Source of the DNA: Burkholderia sp. MS389
GTDB taxonomy: Bacteria > Pseudomonadota > Gammaproteobacteria > Burkholderiales > Burkholderiaceae
Assembly (NCBI RefSeq): GCF_016899425.1
Contig: NZ_CP045995.1
Location: 682,001-746,000, forward strand
Direction of reading: 5' to 3'
Length of the DNA stretch: 64,000 nucleotides
In this document: in pieces, positions 34,101 to 41,941 of the stretch
Numbering within the stretch: position 1 is the first letter of the stretch
Layout of the letters: each line of letters opens with the position of its first letter
Translations under genes and position numbers: made by a program
Notes under the pieces: model-generated
Told to the model about the DNA's origin: nothing
The model's input: only the letters and a program-made list of their open reading frames with translations
Databases searched by the model: none

Positions 34101-34222
34101 TTACCTACCGGCGTGAATGGATACGCCCAGCTCAGCGGCGTATCCGCAGGTTCCGTTGGTTTCGGGGCCGATTGCGGCGCGGCTGCTGGAGGGTGCTTCT
34201 TCCTATGGGTCGTTTTGGTCAT
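31139..34222 (-). CDS. Large T6SS effector: M23-like N-terminus, EF-hand, GH19/lysozyme-like C-terminus
   Basis: A 1027-residue protein without a signal peptide, encoded 62 bp after vgrG. Residues of about 40-410 resemble an M23-type peptidase fold: WHGGVHFADG near residue 69 and MLHLEVFAG near residue 405 are in the positions of the HxG(x)D and HxH metal motifs, but the first lacks the usual Asp; a Pro/Ala-rich linker (about 135-175) interrupts it. DTNHDGTVSAQEL near residue 653 is a canonical EF-hand loop. From about 795 to 930 the order AYFISQILTESGEF, GRGLIQLTHKENY and INGGFNGYDHR is that of GH19 chitinase/lysozyme-like enzymes, with the Glu in TESGEF as likely catalytic acid. Peptidoglycan cleavage in a target cell is the expected role. 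G+C drops sharply near residue 745, just before the GH19-like part. Confidence 0.8.
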   Translation of the reverse strand: MTKTTHRKKHPPAAAPQSAPKPTEPADTPLSWAYPFTPVGKADAADPMTYFKALAKCENGFYPLGVSGMWHGGVHFADGSAEMLKQDSGVRAIADGKIVAYRLNTQYEETTYPNNLGLAHYSTGFVLVRHELKLPPKPAPKDPAKPAPASAPAPASTSAAPPAPAPADNAPSNTKPANDKPLVFFSLYMHTMDWATYQKAIEQAKANPKPDPELPTPMSYWEGDRYYRVGDKAKDQQSVPKAPVQSPATRADGADNLPINNTSPNEPIPTDSDQDVALPAPQTGLRIRELSNGKCKILGILPTGAEVIAGDGDPAHTDWIKIKAIKSGTILPAEVGKPVSPQAPWGYVFKGELDAVVDPKPLDTVVILKVPQRIKAGEVVAHVGQYQWPMKASPIPPKPNYPMLHLEVFAGADFKDFMDRSRARAKELNDKNKPLLEIEPGAKLVTEIPAPDQKLTQAGLKLVPLADAKGSRWVKVQPKSVTNVPAKGKQKATQNLANVGNPIWVESSLANTISTANVSGWQNFPLDVSKASGPGADFRDVLRRAELDKLGEGNVAIDDKGHHWWNITIGSKDGSELKGWVCDTGHLNVQFRSPWEWPGFELADNGSVGPADMFKRHIHTTEQYLADEDGTEFMGEAAKVNAGELITKIEKAIDTNHDGTVSAQELKHALDTRWMAEAVSHLIVRNETEWGGGLGKWEDLSPLMKTQKEMWKTELDRLAKLQWWEEIKGIDGFPTDLSPWHFHPIGLIGNFLVSGGCDCAGSRLELSSMRKIATTCGDAKINEYLDSINQAFVDYKINTCMQRAYFISQILTESGEFKYTRELSKNNAPLEYDPWRGRGLIQLTHKENYQAYQDYSGEDVTSGMPEIEKVEKAPHSVLSAAWFFAIHVNLLKPSEEDDLIWASRIINGGFNGYDHRLSYLNLAIKALGLEACTKLNRAGIYKFEESRAYNEKRASFGWGHWHDPGSAVSGTSKDKDEAIKGFRRYLDLDDAAGKPVDKHGKPKDQNWYHIAVVRPHAEARLLALMAS

Positions 34223-34284
34223 GATTCCCGACTCGGATTCGGTTTTCAGAATTTCTTATGTTGCCGCTATACCGGCCGCGCGAC

Positions 34285-36789
34285 TCAACCGGAGAACAGC
34301 GTAAAACGCCCGCCGTCGACCGATACCGGCGACGAATGCAGCGGGTTTTGCAAGGTGCCGCTTGCCGCTCCTGCTTTCTCCCAATTCGCGCACTTTTCTA
34401 CAATCTGGCCCGACGTTGCATTCTCGATCATGTTCGCCGTCAGCTTGATATACGAGCCATTCGCGCCGATCCAGATCTCATCGGCCGACAGATACATCTT
34501 CTTGCCCGCCGTAATCTTCACATCTTGCGAGGCGGCCAAACTCATCGAATCGTTCTGGGCCTGGAGATCTATCGGGCCGCTCGCCGCGTAGACCTTGACA
34601 CCGAGTTTTTCCGCAAACAGGCTGATTTGCTCCAACACACTGGCGAGCAACGCCCGACCGGCTGCAAGGTTGATGTCTTCCCCGGCAACCACGTTGGTTT
34701 GCTTGTTTGCCGTGATATGCGCCGACCCTTGCGTCGATGCAGCAATGCCTTCCGGACTGGACAACAGCATGATCGGCTTCGCAAAGCCGTTCGCGTTACC
34801 CGTGCCGCCGCCGGCCGTGCGACCGCCCTTGGTCGTGCCGGCCACCGGATGCTGCGTTGCGTCCGTGAAAGTTTTTAGTGCATCGTGGCCGTCTTGTTGA
34901 CTCTGCGCGCGATTCGTCTGGCTCGCCTTCGACGTCGTCGCCAGCATCGCTTCGGCGCGGGTAAGCTGTTCGGACGCTGCCGTCACACTCAGCGGTTGGG
35001 TCGTGGCAGGTTGCGTCGAAACGTAGAGCCCTTGCTCGGCCCGCACCGCACCATAGCTCAATGACTTGAGGTCAAAACCCTGCCCGATGAACGCGCCGCG
35101 CGTGTTGCCCGAGTGCTGGATCAGATAGCCCAGGTGCAAATGCGAGCTATAGCTCGTCGAGTACAAATGCACGCGGTTCTGCCCACTGGCGTCGTCCATC
35201 ATCAGTTGGTTATAACCTTCACCGCCGTACTCGCGCGACAGCAAGCCCGAAGTCAGCCCGTGCGTGTGCCATTCGGGCATGCTTTCGCCGCCGTGCATTC
35301 TGGACAGGATCACGGGACGATCGCAATTGCCGTTGATGAAGCCAATCAAGACTTCGTCGTTCTTGCGCAGCGGGAACATGCCGCCGCGCTTGTGGCCCGC
35401 ATCGGGCATCGCCGCACGTATCCACGCCGACACGTTCTGGTCGCCGTCATTGAGTCGATTGGACGTCAGCCGCACCTTCGCACGCAGCATCGCATCCGTA
35501 TAAATCTCTTCGTCCTCGGGACCGCCGACGATGCCCGTCTGAAGCTGCATGATCGGCTTCTTGTGTTCGAACGGACTACGAAACGCGACGCGGCGCCGTT
35601 GCGCCTCGATTTCGACGTGGAAGAATCCCACGCCGCCGTCGTCATGGCGTACGGACGAACCCGCACCGCTCGCGCGCGCTTGCTCGACTTCAGCGCGCAG
35701 GCTCCTGCGAAAACGCATCAGGTTCTCGAGTCCCGGCACGTTATTCTGAATGAGCCAGTTCACCGAGAGAATTGCCATTTCGCGATCCTGATCCGGCTGC
35801 GCATCGTGCACCGGGTGCCCGTTCAGCACCCCATAGCGGCCAGGCCATGCGCAACGCAATGCGCCCACACCGTAGAAGCGTTGCGCGCGTGAGCGCCATT
35901 CCTCGGTGACAACGTTTGCCTGAGCCTCGCCCATGTCGCGATCGGACCACGTATGCGACCCGGTGTATTCGTACTGCTCACCCAGCCCCGGTACATCGTC
36001 AAGATCGAACGCAGGCATCGTGACGTGCTTCGAAAGATCCGGGCGCTTGTAGTCGAACGTGCCTGTGTCGAGTTCGGCCGACTGAATTTCCTGCGAATCG
36101 ATCCACTCGCTCAGACCATCGAATTCTTCGTTCTGCACCGAGCGGCTGAACAAAATGGTCTTTTGCTTCAATTCGGGAACCGAGAAAAGATCGTCCATGA
36201 TGACGACCTTGTGCGACTTGCCGTCCTGCGCGATATCGAAACGCGGAAAAAGACCAAGCTCTTCGAATGTACGATGGACGTAGTTCCAGTCGGATTCCCA
36301 TTGCATCCGCTGAGAATACGAGCGCAACGATTGACGCAGTTGCCAAGTAAAGTTGCCGGCCGCCTGCGGATACTTCCCAAGCACATCGGACACGGTTTGC
36401 TGCGCGGGAGTCTCGATCCAGTCGCGCCGGTCACTGCCGAGCCGCAGCAGCGCGAGGAACGAATTGAAGCGGAGCTGGTAGTAGGTATTGGCTCCGTCCC
36501 CGCCCAGGCGACTGAATGCAGTCACATAGCCGTGAATTGGCATTTCGCTGCCGTCCATTTGCCGAATCCACAGCGTCACGGATTGCCGGATCAGCGCCTT
36601 CGCCTGAATCGTTTCGAGTCGCGTCGACGTTGCGTCGATCGTGAATTCGAAGTCTCTCCCGAGACACGCGCGCCCACGGACGTACAGCGGGACCAACCCG
36701 TCTTCGCCAAGCGGCGTATCGAGGCGGACAATGCGTCCGTGTTGCACGTATTGCGTGCGCAGCGCCTTGTTCAGGAGATCGGAAACCAT
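34285..36789 (-). CDS. vgrG: VgrG spike protein with DUF2345 C-terminal extension
   Basis: An 834-residue T6SS spike protein (TssI). The gp27-like part starts with LLNKALRTQ and carries YYQLRFNSFLALLRLGSDRRDW near residue 105 and the gp5-like OB region VRLTSNRLNDGDQNVSAWIRAAMPDAG near residue 455; this is followed by GGMFPLRKNDEVLIGFINGNCDRPVILSRMH in pieces typical of VgrG. From about residue 660 the DUF2345 domain begins (IMLLSSPEGIAASTQGS), ending with repeated beta-strand segments such as KITAGKKMYLSADEIWIGANG. The ATG at 36789 is used; a TTG precedes it. It leads the run vgrG-effector-immunity-PAAR, a standard delivery cassette. No other core T6SS genes except tssF are present. Confidence 0.95.
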   Translation of the reverse strand: MVSDLLNKALRTQYVQHGRIVRLDTPLGEDGLVPLYVRGRACLGRDFEFTIDATSTRLETIQAKALIRQSVTLWIRQMDGSEMPIHGYVTAFSRLGGDGANTYYQLRFNSFLALLRLGSDRRDWIETPAQQTVSDVLGKYPQAAGNFTWQLRQSLRSYSQRMQWESDWNYVHRTFEELGLFPRFDIAQDGKSHKVVIMDDLFSVPELKQKTILFSRSVQNEEFDGLSEWIDSQEIQSAELDTGTFDYKRPDLSKHVTMPAFDLDDVPGLGEQYEYTGSHTWSDRDMGEAQANVVTEEWRSRAQRFYGVGALRCAWPGRYGVLNGHPVHDAQPDQDREMAILSVNWLIQNNVPGLENLMRFRRSLRAEVEQARASGAGSSVRHDDGGVGFFHVEIEAQRRRVAFRSPFEHKKPIMQLQTGIVGGPEDEEIYTDAMLRAKVRLTSNRLNDGDQNVSAWIRAAMPDAGHKRGGMFPLRKNDEVLIGFINGNCDRPVILSRMHGGESMPEWHTHGLTSGLLSREYGGEGYNQLMMDDASGQNRVHLYSTSYSSHLHLGYLIQHSGNTRGAFIGQGFDLKSLSYGAVRAEQGLYVSTQPATTQPLSVTAASEQLTRAEAMLATTSKASQTNRAQSQQDGHDALKTFTDATQHPVAGTTKGGRTAGGGTGNANGFAKPIMLLSSPEGIAASTQGSAHITANKQTNVVAGEDINLAAGRALLASVLEQISLFAEKLGVKVYAASGPIDLQAQNDSMSLAASQDVKITAGKKMYLSADEIWIGANGSYIKLTANMIENATSGQIVEKCANWEKAGAASGTLQNPLHSSPVSVDGGRFTLFSG

Positions 36790-37277
36790 CAAGCTACCCC
36801 GTACCGTGTAGTAACAAAAACGGCCGCCGGGCGGTGCCGGGCGGCCGATTGGTATCTCATCGATACGGGAGCTTACGTGATGCTTTCGAGTACAACGATG
36901 TCGCGGGGCAGTATAGGCACGCGGCCCGTCGGGGGATGCATTCGACGTCTGCAGCGAAAGTGCCCGCCGTAGCTGGCATCAGTCAGACGGCGATAAATCG
37001 GGCAACCGACGTTTGCCTTGAAGTTTCCGGTCCACAAACGTTAGAAAGTGTGACGCAATCGCGCGTGTACTGCACCCGCAACGCGATACGTATGTAAGCC
37101 ACGCCCGAGCCGGCGAACCGATGGCAGAGCGACATGTCGCGGCCACATAACCGATACGATGCCTCTGATTCCGCCGACCGACATCAGCACGCTTGCCAGA
37201 ACGCTTCGCAAGCGCTGTAAACGCAAAAGGCACGGGTTCATCACCCGTGCCTTTTGCGTATCTGGCGTTGCCTACAC
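36790..37277. other. Right flank of the T6SS cassette with a possible porin-tail remnant
   Basis: No intact gene. Near 37041-37103, on the minus strand, the reading RVAGAVHARLRHTF then stop has the C-terminal pattern of a porin (aromatic Phe last, RHxF), suggesting the tail of a second, lost porin gene. The similarly placed 27274-27290 segment reads GGIHIF then stop. A GC-rich hairpin (about 36820-36846) lies just upstream of vgrG and may be a regulatory or termination stem. Confidence 0.35.
37221..37259. terminator. Terminator behind the intact porin gene
   Basis: A 17-bp stem (37221-37237 with 37243-37259) with a 5-nt loop; A-rich on the left arm and T-rich on the right, so it can work in both directions. 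It ends the porin transcript 19 bp after the stop and would also block entry into the T6SS cassette. Confidence 0.85.
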
Positions 37278-37335
37278 TCAGAACGTATGCATCATCCCCA
37301 CATACGCGCCCGTCTGCGACTCGCCCGTCATCGGG
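37270..37335 (-). repeat. 66-bp perfect direct repeat, right copy (porin 3' end)
   Basis: Identical to 27510-27575, same strand. It covers the stop codon and last 19 codons of the intact porin gene. Recombination between the two copies would delete 9,760 bp holding the T6SS cassette and keep an intact porin 3' end. Confidence 0.9.
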
Positions 37336-38384
37336 CTCGTCCCCGACGTCGCATCCCGCGGCGACGCAATCAGCGAGAAGTTCGAATTCCCGCCGTTGCG
37401 GGCATACGCGACCGTGCCATACAGGAACGTCCGTTTCGACAGGTTGTACGTCGTGCCGAGCACGTACATGATCGCATGCCCCGACGGATCGTGCGACGCG
37501 TCTCCACCGCCATCACCCACCTTCACGTAATACCCGCCGCCCGTCACCGCCCACTGCGGCGTCGCCGAGTAGGTCGCACCAAGCCAGTAATGATCCGCAC
37601 GATCGGCGACACCAGCCGGGCTATCCGGCGCCTGATAGTGCGTATACGCACCCTGGATCTTGAACTTCGACACCTTCACGTTCGCGCCGACGAAGTACTC
37701 GCGCGACGCCGTGAAGATGTTGCTGAACTTGCCGTTGTTGTCGCGCAGCTCGTCATAGATGCCGCGCACGTCGAGCACCGGCGAGTGGTACGAGATCATG
37801 ATCCCGTCCGAGCGGCCGAAATCGTCGGCCGCGCCGTAGTTGAAGCCGCGCGACTGGTTGCCGAACGCATATTGCGCCTGCACGTCGAAGCCGCCGATCA
37901 CCGGGCTGTGATATTCGATGTTGTTGCTGCTCTGCTGCCAGTTGCGGCCGCGCACAAGCGACGCCGACGAAAACGCCTGCTGCACGAACGGATCGAATTC
38001 CCACACGCCGTCGCTGTCGATGAACAGGTTGCGGCCGGCCTGCAGTTGACCCCACGTGTTGCTCTTCAACCCGACGTACGCGCGCCGCGACCACATGCGC
38101 CCGCCGCCCGTCTGGCCGTTCATCACCTGGAACGCGGTTTCCAGGTTGAAGACGGTCGACATCCCGCCGCCGAGATCCTCGACACCTTTCAGCCCGAACA
38201 TGCTGGTGCCCCAGTCGCCGCTTTCCGCGCTCCAGCGCGTCCCGCTGCCGCCGTTCGGCTTCGCGATGTGGTTCAGGTATTCGATGCCGCCGTCGATCCG
38301 GCCGTACAGCGTGACGCTCGTCTGCGCAAACGCAGCCGCCGGCGTGGCGGCCGCGATCAGCCATGCAAAGTATTTGAGTCGCAA
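37278..38384 (-). CDS. Gram-negative general porin, Burkholderia type
   Basis: A 368-residue outer-membrane beta-barrel. A signal peptide (RLKYFAWLIAAATPAAAFA) is cut before QTSVTLYGRIDGG, the typical mature start of betaproteobacterial trimeric porins; FNLETAF near residue 75 and the C-terminal MMHTF with final Phe are also typical. The barrel is expected to have 16 strands. The start used is a TTG at 38384 because GAGGGGG lies at the right distance and the signal begins there; an ATT directly upstream is possible. Porin alignment fits this reading better than a more distant upstream Met. It forms part of a duplicated locus: a decayed copy is at 27518-27843. It follows the DoxX gene by 62 bp on the same strand. 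Confidence 0.9.
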   Translation of the reverse strand: MRLKYFAWLIAAATPAAAFAQTSVTLYGRIDGGIEYLNHIAKPNGGSGTRWSAESGDWGTSMFGLKGVEDLGGGMSTVFNLETAFQVMNGQTGGGRMWSRRAYVGLKSNTWGQLQAGRNLFIDSDGVWEFDPFVQQAFSSASLVRGRNWQQSSNNIEYHSPVIGGFDVQAQYAFGNQSRGFNYGAADDFGRSDGIMISYHSPVLDVRGIYDELRDNNGKFSNIFTASREYFVGANVKVSKFKIQGAYTHYQAPDSPAGVADRADHYWLGATYSATPQWAVTGGGYYVKVGDGGGDASHDPSGHAIMYVLGTTYNLSKRTFLYGTVAYARNGGNSNFSLIASPRDATSGTSPMTGESQTGAYVGMMHTF

Positions 38385-38446
38385 AATGATGCCCCCTCGA
38401 AGTCTCGACCGTCCGTCGCGCGCCCCATGCACGCGCCTCCGGTCGC

Positions 38447-38866
38447 TTATCCGCGATCGATCGAAAAACGTCCGGGGCCGGCCGCGCAGAGCGCAAGCAA
38501 GCCGCCCGAGATCGCGATGTTCTTGTAGAAATGAATCATGTTGTTGATCTGCTCGCCGCCCGTCATCGTCCAGTAGTGGTGGCCGATGATGCCGGTGCCG
38601 ATCGTATACAGCGCAAGCAGCAGCGCGAGCGGCCGCGTCTGGAAGCCGACGAGGATCGCGATCCCGACGAACAGCTCCATCACGACGGAGATCGCCGCCG
38701 AGATGATCGGAGCCGGCGCGCCCTCGCTGCCCATGAACGCGATCGTACCGGAGAAGTCGATAATCTTCTTCCAGCCGAACATCACGAACAGGATCACGAG
38801 CAGGATTCGGGACAGCAGCAGCAGCACATCGCGCTGGGACGCGAGAAACGGTTGATTCGGTGTCAT
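38447..38866 (-). CDS. DoxX-family inner-membrane protein
   Basis: A 139-residue, four-helix membrane protein. LLLLSRILLVILFVMFGWKK near residue 15, then MGSEGAPAPIISAAISVVMELFVGIAILVGF and the conserved HHYW segment near residue 95, mark the DoxX family. Members occur with oxidoreductases and quinone-linked electron transfer, but the biochemical role is unclear. It lies 175 bp downstream of the FAD-glucose dehydrogenase operon and 62 bp before the porin gene on the same strand, so it may be a membrane partner of the periplasmic dehydrogenase chain (inference). The ATG at 38866 has no strong ribosome binding site. Confidence 0.85.
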   Translation of the reverse strand: MTPNQPFLASQRDVLLLLSRILLVILFVMFGWKKIIDFSGTIAFMGSEGAPAPIISAAISVVMELFVGIAILVGFQTRPLALLLALYTIGTGIIGHHYWTMTGGEQINNMIHFYKNIAISGGLLALCAAGPGRFSIDRG

Positions 38867-39041
38867 GGTGTGATCAACGAAAACGATGCGCGCGCAACCG
38901 CACGCACCGGATTGCCTGTGAACCGGAGCGAGCGGCCAATCGCGCCGCCCGCCCCGCTCTGCAACAACCGGCATCGGGGCCCGCCCGATGTGCTGTGCTC
39001 CTCCTCTTTTACGTTGTCGCCCTGCTTCGTCGCATGCCGCG

Positions 39042-40319
39042 TCAGCGCAGCTTCGCGACGTCCTGCTCGGTCACCTTCGCGGCCGGATTGCCGAACTGCC
39101 CGGTCACGTAGTTCGTCAGCGCGGCGATCTGCGCATCCGACAGCTCGTGGCGGAATGCCGGCATCCCGACGTCCTCGCTGCCGGCCTTGCGCTGCACGCC
39201 GTTCAGGATCACCTGCACGAGGTTGGTCGGATTCGGTGCGCCGACCGTCGAGTTGTGGAACAGCGGCGGGTAGTAACCGTCCGGCGTGCCCTTGCCTTGC
39301 ATCTGGTGGCAGGTCGCGCAGTTGCCGAGATACAGCCGCGCCGGATCGATGCCAGACGACGCGAGCGCGACGCCGCGCAGCTTCAGGCCGTCCTCGGCCG
39401 GCTTGCCCCACGACGAGCGCGATTGCTTCGCGTCGCCGTTGGCCACCGCCGGCACCGTCCGGATGTACGTCGCGATCGCGCCGATGTCGGCTTCGGTCAT
39501 CTTCGAGAAGCTGTGCTCGACAGCCTCGGCCATCGGGCCGGCCGCCTGCGCAAGGCCCGGCACGCTGCCGGTGCGCAGGTACTGGACGAGCTGCTGCTGT
39601 GTCCAGCCGCCGATCCCCGCATTCGGGTCGGACGTGATGTTGTAGCCGTCCCAGCCCGCGAGCACCGAGCCCGACAGGAAGCTGCCGCCCGTTTCGTCGA
39701 GCGACTTCTCCTGCATCGCGATGCCGCGCGGCGTGTGGCACGTGCTGCAATGCGCGAGGCCCTGCACGAGATACGCGCCGCGGTTCCACTCGGCGCTCTG
39801 CGCCGGCTTCGGCTGGTAGACGCCGTCCTTCAGGAACAGCCAGTTCCAGATCTTCAGCGGCCAGCGCATGCTCAGCAGCGCGGGGATCTCGTTCTTCGGC
39901 GGCGCCTGCTTGACCGGTTCGACGCCGTGCATGAAGTACGCGTACAGCGCCTGCACGTCGTCGTCGTTGATCTTCGCGTACGACACGTACGGCATCGCCG
40001 GATACAGGTTGGCGCCGTTCTTCGACACGCCGTGCCGCACCGCGCGCTCGAAGTCGTCGAACGTCCAGTTGCCGATGCCTGTGTCCGGGTCGGGCGTGAT
40101 GTTGCTCGTATAGATCTTGCCGAGCATCGGCACCGGCATGCCGAGGCCGCCCGCGAACGGCTTGCCGCCCTTCGCGGTGTGGCACGCCATGCAGTCGCCC
40201 GCGACCGCGAGGTATTCGCCGCGCTTGACTTGCGCCGGATCGGCCGAATCGGCCGCGCGTGCGAGGCCCGGCAGCGCGAGGCAGCCGGCGAGGAGGAAGG
40301 TGAGAGTAGATTTCCGCAC
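39042..40319 (-). CDS. FAD-glucose dehydrogenase beta subunit, triheme cytochrome c
   Basis: A 425-residue periplasmic electron-transfer subunit. Three heme-binding motifs are visible: CMACH near residue 46, CSTCH near residue 193 and CATCH near residue 335. The signal peptide (RKSTLTFLLAGCLALPGLARA) starts at a GTG, chosen because GAAGGAAG lies upstream and because 425 residues equals the length of the B. cepacia FAD-GDH cytochrome subunit. It accepts electrons from the alpha subunit's iron-sulfur cluster and passes them to the respiratory chain. The start lies 2 bp after the alpha-subunit stop. Third gene of the gamma-alpha-beta operon. Confidence 0.93.
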   Translation of the reverse strand: MRKSTLTFLLAGCLALPGLARAADSADPAQVKRGEYLAVAGDCMACHTAKGGKPFAGGLGMPVPMLGKIYTSNITPDPDTGIGNWTFDDFERAVRHGVSKNGANLYPAMPYVSYAKINDDDVQALYAYFMHGVEPVKQAPPKNEIPALLSMRWPLKIWNWLFLKDGVYQPKPAQSAEWNRGAYLVQGLAHCSTCHTPRGIAMQEKSLDETGGSFLSGSVLAGWDGYNITSDPNAGIGGWTQQQLVQYLRTGSVPGLAQAAGPMAEAVEHSFSKMTEADIGAIATYIRTVPAVANGDAKQSRSSWGKPAEDGLKLRGVALASSGIDPARLYLGNCATCHQMQGKGTPDGYYPPLFHNSTVGAPNPTNLVQVILNGVQRKAGSEDVGMPAFRHELSDAQIAALTNYVTGQFGNPAAKVTEQDVAKLR

Positions 40320-40321
40320 GG

Positions 40322-41941
40322 TCAGACTTCCTTCTTCAGCGTGTCCGACATCCGCAGCGCGAGCGCCGCGATCGTCAGCGTCACGTTCACCGTACCGACG
40401 GTCGGCATCGTCGAGCTGCTCGAGATGAACAGGTTCGGATGGTCGAACGTGCGGCAGTCCTTGTCGACGACCGAGTCGCGCGCATCCGCGCCCATGATCG
40501 TCGCGCCGGTGATGTGGTTGTTCGGCGCGAACTCGTCGTTGAAGACGACGTCGGTGCCGCCGAGCACCTTCGCGGCCGTCGCGTAGACCTCGCGCGTGTG
40601 CACGGCGCCGCGCTTCACGTAATCGTCGATCGCATACGTGATCTCGGGGCGCGGGATGCCGACCGCGTCGGTGGCCGTCTTGCTCGGCACGATGCGGTTC
40701 TCGGGCTGCGGCAGGATTTCGTGGAAGCAGTCGAACTGCACGTAGCGCGCGGAACGGTCGCGGATCTGCGCGTCGAGCTCCTCGTGCTTCATCAGCTTGC
40801 CGGCCTTGAAGATCTTCTGCGTCTCCTGGTTGATGCGCGACATGTTCGACAGGTGGATCTTCTTCGCGGCTTCGGTCGCACGGAACGGGCCGTCGCGGAA
40901 ACCGATCAGCGACGTCATCTCCTGCGGGCCGCGGCCCGGCCACAGCTTCTCGTTCGCGTAGAACGACACGCCGGTGCCCGGATGGTCCATCAGGTTGCGG
41001 CCGACCATGTCGGAACTGTTCGCGACGCCGTTCGGGAAATCGCGGTTCGCGGACATCAGCAGGATCTTCGGCGTCTCGATGCCGTTGGCGGCGAGCACGA
41101 AATACTTGCCCTCGACGCGATGGTCGGCGCCCGTCTTGTCCTTGTATATCGCGGCGACGATGCGCTTGTCCGGCCCAGTCTCGAGCTTGTAGACGACCGC
41201 GCTGTCGATCAGCTTCGCGCCGGCCTGCTCGGCCTTCTCGACGTGGACGATGCCGTTGTACATCGCACCGATCGGGCAGATCGGCATGCAGTTGTTGTTC
41301 CCGCAACAAGTCGGCCGGCCGTCGTACGGGCGGCTGTTGCGCGCGACGGGCTCGGTCACCACGTGGAACTTCGGGTCATAGCCGTTCAGCGCGCTCTTGA
41401 TGGTCTGCTCGTTGAACGACAACGGCAGCGGCGGCATCGGGTATGCCTGCTTGCGCGGCGAGTACAGATCTTCCTCGGGGCCCGGGCCCCACACGCCGAG
41501 CTCTTCCTCGGCGCGCTGGTAGTAATGCTCGAGGTCGTCGTACTGGATCGGCCAGTCGCGGCCGACGCCGTACACGGTCTTCATCTTGAAGTCGTTCGGG
41601 ATGAAGCGCCACGCCGACGCGGCCCAGTGCCACGTCGTGCCGCCCACCGCGCGGATGTACTGCGAGTTGAACTTGTGCTCGCCCTTCAGGATCAGGTAGT
41701 CGTTCGGCGGGCCGTATTCCGGATGCGGCGCCCACGGGCTCGACGGGTACGGCGCCATGAAATCGGTCTTGTCGGGCTGGTTGCGAAAACGCTCGACGAT
41801 TTCCCAGCGCGGCATGCGCGGGCCGGCTTCCAGCAGGATCACGGACTTGCCCGCCATCGCGAGCTGGTGTGCAACGATCGCGCCGGCGACACCCGATCCG
41901 ACGACGACGATGTCGGCTTTTTGCGTATCGGTATCGGCCAT
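40322..41941 (-). CDS. FAD-dependent glucose dehydrogenase catalytic (alpha) subunit
   Basis: A 539-residue GMC-type oxidoreductase. The FAD loop GSGVAGAIVAHQLA is near residue 15. The segment CCGNNNCMPIC places cysteines at residues 212, 213, 218 and 222, the three-iron cluster ligands and neighbours known from the B. cepacia enzyme; length (539) also matches. The C-terminal SSSTMPTVGTVNVTLTI is the conserved GMC end with the catalytic His-Asn region just before (NNHITGATIMG). It oxidises glucose at C1 in the periplasm and passes electrons via its cluster to the cytochrome. It has no signal of its own and is carried out with the Tat-exported gamma subunit, whose stop overlaps this ATG by 1 nt. 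Confidence 0.95.
   Translation of the reverse strand: MADTDTQKADIVVVGSGVAGAIVAHQLAMAGKSVILLEAGPRMPRWEIVERFRNQPDKTDFMAPYPSSPWAPHPEYGPPNDYLILKGEHKFNSQYIRAVGGTTWHWAASAWRFIPNDFKMKTVYGVGRDWPIQYDDLEHYYQRAEEELGVWGPGPEEDLYSPRKQAYPMPPLPLSFNEQTIKSALNGYDPKFHVVTEPVARNSRPYDGRPTCCGNNNCMPICPIGAMYNGIVHVEKAEQAGAKLIDSAVVYKLETGPDKRIVAAIYKDKTGADHRVEGKYFVLAANGIETPKILLMSANRDFPNGVANSSDMVGRNLMDHPGTGVSFYANEKLWPGRGPQEMTSLIGFRDGPFRATEAAKKIHLSNMSRINQETQKIFKAGKLMKHEELDAQIRDRSARYVQFDCFHEILPQPENRIVPSKTATDAVGIPRPEITYAIDDYVKRGAVHTREVYATAAKVLGGTDVVFNDEFAPNNHITGATIMGADARDSVVDKDCRTFDHPNLFISSSSTMPTVGTVNVTLTIAALALRMSDTLKKEV

Noticed and set aside
26200-38400. Integrated phage, transposon or tRNA-targeted genomic island
   Set aside because: No integrase, transposase, att-like short repeat or tRNA gene is visible; the only flanking repeats are porin sequences.
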